The position numbers and the translations under genes were made by a program. DNA of 40,956 bases from CAZTCJ01 sp964612085 (lineage in GTDB: Bacteria; Pseudomonadota; Alphaproteobacteria; JAJFIK01), in contig CAZTCJ010000028.1 of the NCBI GenBank assembly GCA_964612085.1, positions 1 through 40,956 on the forward strand, in the 5' to 3' direction. This document shows positions 7,996 to 16,407 of the stretch, piece by piece; within the stretch, counting starts at the first letter, position 1; every line of letters begins with the position of its first letter. The notes beneath the pieces are model-generated. The model saw nothing but the letters and a program-made list of their open reading frames with translations, was not told the origin of the DNA and did not search any database.

Positions 7996-8059
7996 GCCCG
8001 CTTCCCCTCCCGACCGCAATTCAGGGTACCCTTATGGGTGGTCGGGAGGGGGAGCGGGC
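7996..8059. repeat. Long inverted repeat, 20-bp arms, 24-nt loop
   Basis: Left arm 7996-8015 and right arm 8040-8059 pair over 20 bases with one T.G wobble; the central 12 bases (CCCCTCCCGACC against GGTCGGGAGGGG) are perfect. The loop contains the palindrome GGGTACCC. It lies in the 259-nt space between the flavoprotein stop and the ATPase start, both on the minus strand. No T-run follows either arm, so it is not a textbook terminator; a REP/MITE-like dispersed element is the other reading. Confidence 0.7.
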
Positions 8060-8199
8060 CGGTTGGTGCCCCTTTCCAAACAGACTCTCAATGCAGGAGG
8101 GTCGCCCCCCTCTCTTCTTTCCAGCAGCGTGTTGGCGGCATCAAAACCCGCCGCCCGCCGGGCCGCATTGATCTCGGCCAAGGCTATGCATAAGAAAAT

Positions 8200-9864
8200 T
8201 CAGCGAGAGACTCCAGCCTCATTGAGCGCCCGGTGGACATATTGGACCACCACCGAACCCTCGCCCACGGCGGACGCCACGCGCTTGACCGAGCCGGCGC
8301 GGATATCGCCCACCGCATAGACCCGGGGCCAGTTGGTTTCATAAAGCGTGGGCATGCGGTCGAGCACCCAGCGGGCCTTGACGAGTTCGAGATTGGAAAT
8401 GTCTGGGCCGGTCTTCAGGAAGCCCTTGTCGTCCCGCGCCAGTTCCTCGGGCAACCAGTCCGTACACGGTGACGCGCCGATGAACAGAAACACGAAAGGC
8501 GTATCGAGCGGCACCGGATCGTCTTGCCCATCGATGCACAAGGAAATGGCCTTGAGGCGCTTGCCGTCGCCTTCGAGGGTTTCGATGGAACTGGAGGGGT
8601 GCAGATGAATATTGGGCGTCTCTTCAAGACGGCGCACCAGATATTCCGACATGGTCTCGCGGATATCCGCGCGCCGGTAGATCACATGCACTTCTTCGGC
8701 CGTCTTCGACAGAAAGACCGCCCCCTGACCGGCCGAGTTCCCCGCCCCGACGATGGAGACGCGGGCGCCGATGCAAAGCTGCGCTTCCATGGCCGTGGCG
8801 CCGTAAAAAATGCCGCTGCCTTCGTAAAGCGGCAGATCGTCGATGGGCAGCCTGCGATATTCGGCGCCGCAAGCAAGCACCACGGCGCGGGAGCGGATTT
8901 CACGCCCGTCCTTCAGGCGCACGCAGTAATCGTCGCCCGTCCGCGACAGGTCCCGCACCGCCGCCGTGGAGGCCAGACGGGCACCGAATTTCTGGGCCTG
9001 GACGGTTGCCCGTTCCGCCAGATCGCGGCCCGAAATGCCCGACGGAAAGCCCAGATAGTTCTCGATCTTCGAGCTTGTGCCGGCCTGTCCGCCAGGGGCG
9101 CTGGAATCGAGCGTCACGACGTTCAGCCCTTCCGATGCTGCGTAGACGGACGAGGCCAGACCCGCAGGGCCCGCCCCCACGACGACCACATCGGCGCACG
9201 CCCCGTCAGGCAGCAGATCGAGGCCCAAGGCAGCGCTCACCTCTTCCAAGGCGGGGCGGACCAGACGGCTTTTCGATCCGGTGATCAGCAAAGGCGTGTC
9301 GTCCCGGCTGAGGGCCTGTTTTTCGAGAATCACTTCCGCCCGGTCGTCCCGGTCGAGATCGATCCACAGATGAGGCACGGCGTGCTTGACCAGCAGATCG
9401 CGGATGGCGAACGCGTCCCGGTCGTAGGACCGGCCCACCAGCATGACGCTGCCCCGTCCCGCGGCCCGGGCCCAGCCCCGGCGCGCCACCAGGGCATTGA
9501 CGAAAATGTCCGACAGGCCGGAATCGTTGACCAGCATGCGGTGAAAGGCGTCGAAGCCGATATGCAGCACGTCGCCGTCGATCTCCATGCGGGCATAGGC
9601 GAGCGACGCCTGACCGGTGATCAGGGACGCGTCTCCGGAGAATTGTCCGGGCTCCAGCCAACCGACGCGGGTCTCCTCGCCGTTCTCATGAAGATAAACA
9701 TTGAGCTGGCCCGACAGCACGACCAGGCAATCGACCTTGCGCTCGCCCTCGTCGAACAGCACCTCGCCCGCCTTGTGATGCCGGACCTCGCCGTAACGCA
9801 GCGCCGCTTCCAGCTCTTCGCCTTCAAGACGGTAGCTCATGATCGGATCGGGCTTCACAGTCAC
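8200..9864 (-). CDS. FAD-dependent oxidoreductase: cNMP-binding-like + thioredoxin-like + thioredoxin-reductase-like fusion
   Basis: I place the start at GTG 9864, where GGAGGT lies 5 nt upstream, giving 554 residues; ATG 9840 is the alternative. Residues 20-125 resemble a cyclic-nucleotide-binding beta-barrel, but the phosphate-binding cassette reads GDASLITGQASLAYARM without the usual Arg, so cAMP binding is doubtful. Residues 140-215 look like a thioredoxin-fold domain without CxxC. From about 225 there is an FAD GxGxxG site (VVVVGAGPAGLAS), PGGQAGTSSKIENYLGFP, an NAD(P)H site (IVGAGNSAGQ) and the C-terminal FAD motif YAVGDIRAGSVKR. Where thioredoxin reductase has CATC the sequence is YGATAME, so disulfide reduction by the standard route is not possible. 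Likely an NAD(P)H-linked flavoprotein in redox control; electron acceptor unknown. Confidence 0.88.
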   Translation of the reverse strand: MTVKPDPIMSYRLEGEELEAALRYGEVRHHKAGEVLFDEGERKVDCLVVLSGQLNVYLHENGEETRVGWLEPGQFSGDASLITGQASLAYARMEIDGDVLHIGFDAFHRMLVNDSGLSDIFVNALVARRGWARAAGRGSVMLVGRSYDRDAFAIRDLLVKHAVPHLWIDLDRDDRAEVILEKQALSRDDTPLLITGSKSRLVRPALEEVSAALGLDLLPDGACADVVVVGAGPAGLASSVYAASEGLNVVTLDSSAPGGQAGTSSKIENYLGFPSGISGRDLAERATVQAQKFGARLASTAAVRDLSRTGDDYCVRLKDGREIRSRAVVLACGAEYRRLPIDDLPLYEGSGIFYGATAMEAQLCIGARVSIVGAGNSAGQGAVFLSKTAEEVHVIYRRADIRETMSEYLVRRLEETPNIHLHPSSSIETLEGDGKRLKAISLCIDGQDDPVPLDTPFVFLFIGASPCTDWLPEELARDDKGFLKTGPDISNLELVKARWVLDRMPTLYETNWPRVYAVGDIRAGSVKRVASAVGEGSVVVQYVHRALNEAGVSR

Positions 9865-9995
9865 GGGAGACCTCCATAAGGACCCTGGGATGGGCGGCAC
9901 CGGCCACCATCGGGCAGGCGTCCTTACCATAGCCCGGTCCGTGAACGGATGCATTGCCCGTGAAACGGGCAAAAGAGGTCAAGGGGGAAGGATGG

Positions 9996-10787
9996 TCAGG
10001 GTGTCTGACTGGCCAGGCTGCCGGCCGTGGCCGCCGCGTCGGTCACCACCGTGACATCGAAGACCACCGCCTCCATGACGGCGGCAAAATGAATGGCTGC
10101 CGCGACCAGCACGAACAAATGCCAGATCGCATTATGGTAAGGCAGCTTGGTGGCCAGGTGAAAGCCGACACCGACCGTGTAGATCACGCCGCCGACCGAC
10201 AACAGGATCAGCACGTGATCCGTCACGGAGTCGATCAGGGGCTGGAGCGAGAGCACGATGCTCCAGCCGATCGCCAGGCACAGCCCGATGATCAGCCGGT
10301 CGGCCTTACGCGGAAACAGGAAGGCGATCACGATGCCCGAGATGGCCAGGACCCAGACAAGGGTGAAAATGCCGATCCCCCAGACCCCGCCGATCTTGCT
10401 CAAGGTGAAGGGGCTGTAGGTCCCGGCGATCATGATGAAGATCGCCGCGTGATCGAACCGGCGCAGCCATTCCTTGGCATTGGGATGCCCGACCATATTG
10501 TAGAGGGCTGAGCAAACAAGCATGGCCATCAGTCCGGCCGCATACAAAGGCAGGCTGACCGCAACCGCCCAATCTCCCTTGGCGAGTCCGAGCGTCAACA
10601 GGAACGGGATCGCGATCAGGGCGGACACGATGCCGGTGACATGAACGGCCAGATCGCACAACAATTCGGGCCGCGTATATGCAGGAAAGGTCCCGTTCAG
10701 GGTCGCCTGAGCGGGCGCGCCAAAGCCTGGCCATCTTGAAGGTCTGGTGTCTTGCGTTACCGACATGCCGTCATCGGACTGAATCAT
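9996..10787 (-). CDS. Hemolysin III family (PAQR-like) integral membrane protein
   Basis: A 263-residue protein with about seven hydrophobic helices after a ~35-residue soluble N-terminus. Family landmarks are ELLCDLAVHVTG at the first helix, RRFDHAAIFIMIAGTYSPF in the middle and AIWHLFVLVAAAIHFAAVM near the C-terminus. The conserved Asp/His residues in these segments form the presumed metal site of the HlyIII/YqfA/adiponectin-receptor superfamily. Bacterial members are linked to membrane energetics or lipid homeostasis; the hemolysin name is historical. It lies 62 nt downstream of the protease gene on the same strand and could be transcribed with it, but no functional link is evident. The ATG at 10787 has a weak ribosome site; Met8 is a possible alternative. 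Confidence 0.88.
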   Translation of the reverse strand: MIQSDDGMSVTQDTRPSRWPGFGAPAQATLNGTFPAYTRPELLCDLAVHVTGIVSALIAIPFLLTLGLAKGDWAVAVSLPLYAAGLMAMLVCSALYNMVGHPNAKEWLRRFDHAAIFIMIAGTYSPFTLSKIGGVWGIGIFTLVWVLAISGIVIAFLFPRKADRLIIGLCLAIGWSIVLSLQPLIDSVTDHVLILLSVGGVIYTVGVGFHLATKLPYHNAIWHLFVLVAAAIHFAAVMEAVVFDVTVVTDAAATAGSLASQTP

Positions 10788-10849
10788 GGTTAAGTCTTCG
10801 TTAGTCTACCACCGCGCGCGCCTCAAGGGCATAGAATCGTCATGCGCCG

Positions 10850-11956
10850 TCATTTCCGTAAAAGCTTCCCGAGAGTGCTGTCTTCCAGAACATATCTCAT
10901 GGGAATGCCGACATTGGCATAGATGCCCCGCCCGATGGGCGATTCTTTGACCGGTTTGTCCAGCGTCCCGATGTGAATAGCCACGACCCGCCAATCCTCG
11001 TTGAAAACGGGCGCGCCGGACGACCCGGATTCCGTATCGGTCGTATACCAGATCTGATCACCCTTGTTGGTGATGACCTCATTGCCTGTAATGGCGATCT
11101 GCTTGGCGCCGCCATTCGCATGCTGAATAATGGGCACGAATTCCTGAGGCCGGACACGGGCATCGGTGATGTCCGTCTTGCCCCAATTGCCGGCCTGGAC
11201 CGTGCCGTTGATGGGATCGTCCTGGATGCGCACAAGAAGACAGTCGAGGGCCGGATTGGCCGGAACGGCGACACTATCCGCATCGAGGCGATATTGCACC
11301 ACATCCCGGGGCAGATCGTTCAATTCATCGTCATAGCCGAACTGTACATAGGTGCGCTTGATGAGATCGCGCTGAACGGGGGACGGTTTGCCGTCATCGG
11401 TGAAAAGATGGGCGGCCGTCATCATCCAGCCGCCCGGGACGACGAAGCCCGTTCCATAAAAGACATGTTGGTCGTCCGCTTCGACCACGATGCGGCAGAC
11501 GGCGGTGGAGATCTCCAGCCCCCGGCGCAGCCAGCCAATCGCCTTGAGATTCTGGCGGCCGAAGGACCGTTCGGGCCGCATCTGTTCGATCGCCGCGCGC
11601 ACGTCACCGGGCGCCGTGACCGTCAGCCGTGGCCCGGGACCGGAAGCATGGGCCTTTTCGCGGCGTGCACTGATCTCTTCGGCGGTCCGTAGAATATCAT
11701 AGGATAGCCGCGCCTCGCTCTCGCGAGCATCCCGGGGATCGATCCGGCTGGCGGCCTTGTCCTCGTTCAAGGACCGGACCCGCCGCATTTGCCCTTGGAC
11801 GGCGACCAACAGATCCTCGATATCGGTATCGTCCGTAATGGGATCGGAACGGCGCATCGCCGTCAAAGACCGTAGAAGTTCCCTTGTGGCGGCATCCAGA
11901 TCCTCGCGCGCCAGAAATGTCTTAACCCGGTCAACCAGCGACATGTTCTCAGTCAT
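10850..11956 (-). CDS. Trypsin-like serine protease with N-terminal helical adaptor region (STAND partner)
   Basis: A 368-residue protein. Residues 150-350 form a chymotrypsin-fold peptidase with a full triad: His183 in MTAAHLF, Asp238 in ALDCLLVRI and Ser313 in GSSGAPVF. There is no signal peptide, so it should act in the cytoplasm. Residues 1-100 are predicted helical and charged (SLVDRVKTFLAREDLDAATR), the size and place of a small effector-associated or death-like adaptor domain; this assignment is inference. The gene starts 6 nt after the stop of the STAND ATPase gene, so they form one transcription unit. Trypsin-like domains are known effectors recruited to STAND ATPases in bacterial conflict and programmed-death systems, which is the most likely setting. 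A housekeeping HtrA-like role is less likely, since no PDZ domain is present. Confidence 0.85.
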   Translation of the reverse strand: MTENMSLVDRVKTFLAREDLDAATRELLRSLTAMRRSDPITDDTDIEDLLVAVQGQMRRVRSLNEDKAASRIDPRDARESEARLSYDILRTAEEISARREKAHASGPGPRLTVTAPGDVRAAIEQMRPERSFGRQNLKAIGWLRRGLEISTAVCRIVVEADDQHVFYGTGFVVPGGWMMTAAHLFTDDGKPSPVQRDLIKRTYVQFGYDDELNDLPRDVVQYRLDADSVAVPANPALDCLLVRIQDDPINGTVQAGNWGKTDITDARVRPQEFVPIIQHANGGAKQIAITGNEVITNKGDQIWYTTDTESGSSGAPVFNEDWRVVAIHIGTLDKPVKESPIGRGIYANVGIPMRYVLEDSTLGKLLRK

Positions 11957-11962
11957 CCTCTT

Positions 11963-14788
11963 TTATTGTTCCAGCATCTTCAAGAAATCATCGATCGGTT
12001 TGAGAACGTCCGGATCCGGCTTGACGCCCAGGGCATTGCAGACGTCGCGATAGGTATCGGCGACACGGCGCATGCGGGACTGGAAGATGCTCGGGGCCGC
12101 TTCGAGATGGGGCCACAGGAGACGGATCGCCTCCATGGCGCCGTCATGGGCTTCGGTGGCCCGGTCGAGATCGGGCAGAATGCTGGCCTGGGTATCGAGC
12201 GCCATGGCCAGTTCCGGCTCGAAGAACGAGCGCGCGCTGGCCAGGGTCTTCCAGATCGCGACCGCCTCTTCGATGGAGGCGAGCGCCTCGGGCAGCCTGC
12301 GCAAGCGGCGCAACCGGTTCGCCAGATTGGTGAGCGATCGCGCCAGCTCGGGGCGGAAGGCTTCCGGGTGCTGATCGTTCAAGGCGCGCCGGTAATCGGT
12401 CGCCAGTTCGGCCGCGTCCAGCGCTTCCTCATGGCGCCCCTGACTCGCCAGGCAGGTCGCAAGATTGTTATAAGCCCGCGCCAGATGGGCCCGGAACGCG
12501 TCCGGATGGCGCGCCGTCAGGCGCCTGCAGATCCGCACGGCCTCTTCGATCAGCTCCAGCGCCAGGACGTTCTTTCTGACCGCGCTCAGACAATTCGACA
12601 GGGTAATGTAGGCGCGGGCGAGCTGGGGGCGGAAGACATCGCCGCGTCCCTGGGCCAGTTCCCGGTAGATCCTGACCGCCTCTTCCGCCGCCTCGAGTGC
12701 GGGCTGATGCCGGTCCATCTGACGCAGCCGGTTGGCATAGCTGTCTAGCGATTCCGCATAGTCCGGACGATAAGCATCGGGGTTTTCGTGGGCCAGCCCC
12801 CGGCGGATGGTCAATGCCTCCTCGACGGACTGCAAGGCCTCGTCGAACTGCCACAGATCGACAAGGCGGTCGGATCGGCTGTTCAAGGCGGCCGCCAGTT
12901 CCGGGCGGAACTCATCGGGCTTATCCTGCACCAGATCCCGCCACAGGCCGACGGCTTCCTCGATCCTGTCCACCGCTTCTTCCCATCGCCCCAGATCGGC
13001 CAGACGGGACGACAAATGGCTCAATGAGCGGGCCAGATCCGGCAGGGAACGATCCGGATGCGCCTTGTCCAAGTCGCGCCGGATGGCGACCGCGTTTTGG
13101 CAGGCATCATGGGCTTTTTCCCGCAGCCCCAGTTCCGCCAGGGGCCGCGTCAGGGTGATCAGCGCCGTGGCCAGATCCGCCAGAAACCTCTGCGGATGGT
13201 CCTGGTCCAGAGCCCGGTAAATCGCCACCGCTTCCTCGCCTGCCTCAAGCGCCGCTTCCCAATGGCCCAGATCGCTCAGGCGTTTGGACAAACGGCGCAA
13301 AGAGTCCGCAAGCTGATCTTGCGATGCGACGGAATGCGCCCGCTCCACCGCCTCCCGCCGCCGGTCGACGAGCTGCCGGGCGAAGCGGGCCGCCATCTGG
13401 CGCATGATCAGGGTTTCCTCGGGCAGGGCGGCCACCAGCGCCTGCAACGCAGACGGATCGATTTCATCTTCAGCGGCCTTGCCGAGGGCATTGAGCCAGG
13501 TCAATGGCGCCGTATGGCCGAGGATCGAAAAGTCCTGCACCGTACGGATCACCGTCGCTACGACCTGGTCGAAACTATGTTCCGCAGCCCGCACCACCAC
13601 ATCCTGGCCCCTGGCGCCGCCGGGGGATGTCCAGACCTCGATCATGGCCGCCTCGCCGACCACATCGGGCAGGATGGGCGCGATGTCGTTGTCGGACGCG
13701 GGCAGAACCTGATGCAGCAGGTCGGCCAGATGGCCCGCCCCGCCCGTATCGGTCTCGGCCATGTGCTTGAATTCCGCCTCGATGACCTGACGGGCCAAAG
13801 TGCGCGTCATGCCCTGGCACAAGGTCGCGTACGCCCCCAGATGGCGGGCGAAATCGTCCCGCACGCCCTCCTGGCCCATCACGGTGACGATGCGCTCCAG
13901 CTCACGGCCGGCGACCCGGAAGGCCAGTTGATCCCGGTCCAGGGCAAGCAGCATGTTCATGCCTGCGCGCGCCGCGACAGAGGCCGCCATCATCAGGAAC
14001 AGAGGTTCTCCGCCCCAGGACTGATAAGCCAGCGACTGATCGAAGCCCGGATCTTCCTCCGGGCTCGGGACCCGCAAATCGCTGTCCATGGCCTGGAACA
14101 TGGCATCGAGAATGTCCCGCCGGTCCTGGGGAGACTCGATCGCTTCCAGCCGGATCGGCTCGCTGCGGTCCATGATATCGTCGATATCGCGGCGCGGCCC
14201 GCTGCCTTCGCGCCCGAAGACATCGACCCACCAGCCCGCGCGCGTATCGGCTTGGCGTTCCAGGGCCAGAATGCGCAAGGGGGGCAGCCTTTCCCCTTTG
14301 CGGTCCACGGACAGCGTGTGCAGATGCCGCACGAAGCGGGCCAGCTCCTCCGTCCGCTCCCCGGCATAATCGAAAACGATCAGGGTGGGGGCGTTCCAGC
14401 CCCAGTCCAGAAGATCCGGCTGCGTCATAAAGCGGGCGAGTTCATCGCGGTCCACGAACCCCGACCGCCAACCGCCGCCCGCGACCTCATCGCACAGATC
14501 CAGGGCGAACCGCGTCTTGCCGCGCCCGCCGGAACCGGTCAGCACGCGAATGGAAATGGGGGCATCGCCATGGAGCCAGCCCAGAAAATCGTCGAAAATC
14601 TCCCGGCGCCCGATCAGGCGGATGCTGCGGGAGTAAGGCGCGATGCGGTCGGCATCCGTCTCGGCGACGCGCCGGTGACCGTATCGCGTGAGCGCCATCC
14701 AGGGCGCGTCGATGACCCGTTTTTCACCCGTTCCAAGCGACTGGACGAAAATGCGCCCGGCCCCGTCTTCGCTTTCTGCGCGCGCCAT
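11963..14788 (-). CDS. STAND-type P-loop NTPase with C-terminal TPR array
   Basis: A 941-residue protein. Walker A is GSGGRGKT (85-92), Walker B is LIVFDYAG (136-143) and a sensor-like LRILALERQ follows (about 171-179). This is the NACHT/STAND style ATPase fold seen in signalling and antiphage proteins. A ~300-residue helical region leads to nine consecutive TPR units of about 46 residues (roughly residues 490-900), each close to HPDAFRPELARSLNNLANRL then EEALEAAEEAVAIYR. Such arrays usually sense a ligand and hold the ATPase off until bound. The gene opens a two-gene unit with the protease and has its own candidate promoter (14828-14856). A regulator of the LuxR/MalT kind is less likely because no DNA-binding domain is present. 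A run of G residues near the ATG is the only ribosome-site candidate. Confidence 0.88.
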   Translation of the reverse strand: MARAESEDGAGRIFVQSLGTGEKRVIDAPWMALTRYGHRRVAETDADRIAPYSRSIRLIGRREIFDDFLGWLHGDAPISIRVLTGSGGRGKTRFALDLCDEVAGGGWRSGFVDRDELARFMTQPDLLDWGWNAPTLIVFDYAGERTEELARFVRHLHTLSVDRKGERLPPLRILALERQADTRAGWWVDVFGREGSGPRRDIDDIMDRSEPIRLEAIESPQDRRDILDAMFQAMDSDLRVPSPEEDPGFDQSLAYQSWGGEPLFLMMAASVAARAGMNMLLALDRDQLAFRVAGRELERIVTVMGQEGVRDDFARHLGAYATLCQGMTRTLARQVIEAEFKHMAETDTGGAGHLADLLHQVLPASDNDIAPILPDVVGEAAMIEVWTSPGGARGQDVVVRAAEHSFDQVVATVIRTVQDFSILGHTAPLTWLNALGKAAEDEIDPSALQALVAALPEETLIMRQMAARFARQLVDRRREAVERAHSVASQDQLADSLRRLSKRLSDLGHWEAALEAGEEAVAIYRALDQDHPQRFLADLATALITLTRPLAELGLREKAHDACQNAVAIRRDLDKAHPDRSLPDLARSLSHLSSRLADLGRWEEAVDRIEEAVGLWRDLVQDKPDEFRPELAAALNSRSDRLVDLWQFDEALQSVEEALTIRRGLAHENPDAYRPDYAESLDSYANRLRQMDRHQPALEAAEEAVRIYRELAQGRGDVFRPQLARAYITLSNCLSAVRKNVLALELIEEAVRICRRLTARHPDAFRAHLARAYNNLATCLASQGRHEEALDAAELATDYRRALNDQHPEAFRPELARSLTNLANRLRRLRRLPEALASIEEAVAIWKTLASARSFFEPELAMALDTQASILPDLDRATEAHDGAMEAIRLLWPHLEAAPSIFQSRMRRVADTYRDVCNALGVKPDPDVLKPIDDFLKMLEQ

Positions 14789-14822
14789 CGCCCCCCCGGC
14801 TTTACGCTTTCGTTTGTCTTCC

Positions 14823-14860
14823 CTTTCATCATGAAAGAACGGTTAGCCGTTGACAACGGC
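14823..14860 (-). promoter_or_regulatory. Candidate promoter overlapped by two perfect 7-1-7 dyads, upstream of the STAND gene
   Basis: On the minus strand TTGTCA (14856-14851) and CATGAT (14833-14828) are separated by 17 nt, matching sigma-70 hexamers in 5 and 4 of 6 positions, about 40 nt before the ATG. The -35 lies inside GCCGTTGTCAACGGC (14860-14846) and the -10 inside CTTTCATGATGAAAG (14837-14823), both perfect 7-bp inverted repeats around one base. Dyads over both hexamers are the classic layout for a repressor site. The plus strand also shows TTGACA at 14850-14855 but no good -10. Confidence 0.5.
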
Positions 14861-14920
14861 CATCGGCATACGTGCATACACACCTATAGTACAGCCCCAG
14901 CCTGCACCGCCGTCCCGGCC

Positions 14921-16228
14921 TTAAGCGTGGATACGCACGGGCAAGGTCGCATAGCCTTTCACGAAGCTTGAAGGAATGCGTTCCGGCTCGCCCACCACTT
15001 CGATGGTGTGGAAACGCTTCATGATCTCTTCCCACAGGATAGTGAGTTGAAGCTCCGCCAAGCGGTTGCCCACGCAGCGGTGAATGCCGAAACCGAAGGA
15101 TAGGTGGTGGCGCGCGCGCGGCCGGTCAATGATGAAATCGTTGGGCCGTTCGATGACCTCTTCATCCCGGTTGCCCGAGACATACCACATGAGCACCTTG
15201 TCGCCCTTGCGGATGGTCTTGCCGCCAAGCTGGGTATCCTCAAGGGCAGTGCGGCGCATATAGGCGAGCGGCGTCTGCCAGCGGATGATCTCCGGCACCA
15301 GGCTGGAGATCAGACGGGGATCGGCGCGCAGCTTATCGTATTCGTCCGGAAACTGATTGAGGGCCAGAACGCCGCCGCTCATGGAATTGCGCGTGGTGTC
15401 GTTGCCGCCCACGATCAGCAGGATGATATTCCCGAGATATTCCTGGAACGGCATGTTCTTGGTGGCGTCCCCATGGGCCAGCATGGAAATCAGATCGGGC
15501 TTAGGCGACTCATTGATGCGCTCGTTCCACAGCCCCACGAAATAGGCGCCCAGCTCCCGCAGGATGGTCCGGCGCCATTCGAGCCCGTCGGTGGTGTCGC
15601 GCACCTTGGCCGCCTCGATGCCCGGCGGAATGACCGAGGCCGGAAAGCGTTCATGCACGTCATCGGGCGGCGTGGTGGCGGCATCGGACCAGAAGGTCAG
15701 CTTGCGCCGCTCCTCGAAGGGAAAGTCGAACAGGGTCGCCAGCATTTGCGTCGTCAGTTCGATCGACACCCGGTCCACCCAGTTGAAGGTTTCGCCGCGC
15801 GGCAGGCCGTCGAGAATAGTGCCGACGCGCTCCCGGATCGTGCCCGACAGTCTTTCCAGGTTCTCCGAGCCGACGATGGGCTGGACCACCTTGCGCTGTT
15901 CGTCATGCTTGGGCGGATCCATGGCGATGAACATGGGCAGGGGAAAGTCTTCGCGCGGGGTGGCGATGGTGATCGCCGGTTCGGAGGAATAGATCTGATG
16001 GTTGGTTTCCACATGCACGATGTCGTTGAACTTGGTGACCGACCAATAGGGCCCGAATTCATTGAGCGTGCAGTAGTTGACCGGGCTTTCCTTGCGCAGC
16101 CGCTCGAAATAGCGCCAATGGGAATTGGTGCGGAAGAGTTCGGGATCCGCCACATTCATCTGATCGAGGGGAAGGGAATAAGGATCGACCGCCGGTTCCT
16201 GTTCGCGGCCAAAAGGCGTGCCTTGCAT
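14921..16228 (-). CDS. cyp153: Cytochrome P450, CYP153-type alkane/fatty-acid omega-hydroxylase
   Basis: A 435-residue soluble bacterial P450. The oxygen-binding I-helix reads LLIVGGNDTTRNSMSGG (about 271-286), the K-helix ExxR is EIIR (313-316), and the heme loop is LSFGFGIHRCVGNRLAELQL with Cys385 as ligand. The combination GGNDTTRNSM, IIRWQTPLAYMRRTAL and MWYVSGNRDEEVIERP is what I know from CYP153 enzymes, which hydroxylate the terminal carbon of medium-chain alkanes and related chains using ferredoxin and ferredoxin reductase. No ferredoxin partner gene is in the window. The start is supported by GGAGGAAA upstream. The acyl-CoA dehydrogenase pair at the left edge would suit downstream beta-oxidation, but is far away. 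It is divergent from the superoxide dismutase gene. Confidence 0.9.
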   Translation of the reverse strand: MQGTPFGREQEPAVDPYSLPLDQMNVADPELFRTNSHWRYFERLRKESPVNYCTLNEFGPYWSVTKFNDIVHVETNHQIYSSEPAITIATPREDFPLPMFIAMDPPKHDEQRKVVQPIVGSENLERLSGTIRERVGTILDGLPRGETFNWVDRVSIELTTQMLATLFDFPFEERRKLTFWSDAATTPPDDVHERFPASVIPPGIEAAKVRDTTDGLEWRRTILRELGAYFVGLWNERINESPKPDLISMLAHGDATKNMPFQEYLGNIILLIVGGNDTTRNSMSGGVLALNQFPDEYDKLRADPRLISSLVPEIIRWQTPLAYMRRTALEDTQLGGKTIRKGDKVLMWYVSGNRDEEVIERPNDFIIDRPRARHHLSFGFGIHRCVGNRLAELQLTILWEEIMKRFHTIEVVGEPERIPSSFVKGYATLPVRIHA

Positions 16229-16407
16229 AACCAGTTTCCTCCGCTTCGTCGCCTTGCGCCCAAGGCTCTTTCCCGTCTGGATGACAGAGTATCAGGAGTA
16301 CGGGCCGGTTCCAGAGGGATTGTGACCCTACGCGCGGTTGATGTGAGCCCTGCCCTGATGGCACAGTGCGCCGCGTAAGCTTACTGGTCCGAAAACGGAG
16401 ACAGTTC

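Noticed and set aside
6108..8171. Plus-strand open frame of 687 codons antisense to the P-type ATPase
   Set aside because: No domain is recognisable, the product is rich in Asp/His/Arg/Gln as expected from antisense GC-rich codons, and the ATPase motifs are unambiguous.
12088..13318. Regular ~138-bp periodicity that could suggest a CRISPR or DNA repeat array
   Set aside because: The period matches the 46-residue TPR unit of the encoded protein. The copies are diverged at DNA level and there are no constant repeats with unique spacers.
13058..14971. Long plus-strand open frame (637 codons) antisense to the STAND gene
   Set aside because: Long antisense frames are common in GC-rich genes. The product is His/Arg/Gln-rich without a recognisable domain, while the minus strand encodes clear Walker and TPR motifs.
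16366..16407. GTG start giving a 14-residue longer superoxide dismutase
   Set aside because: No ribosome site precedes the GTG, while the ATG at 16408 has GGAG at good spacing and gives a standard Tat signal peptide.
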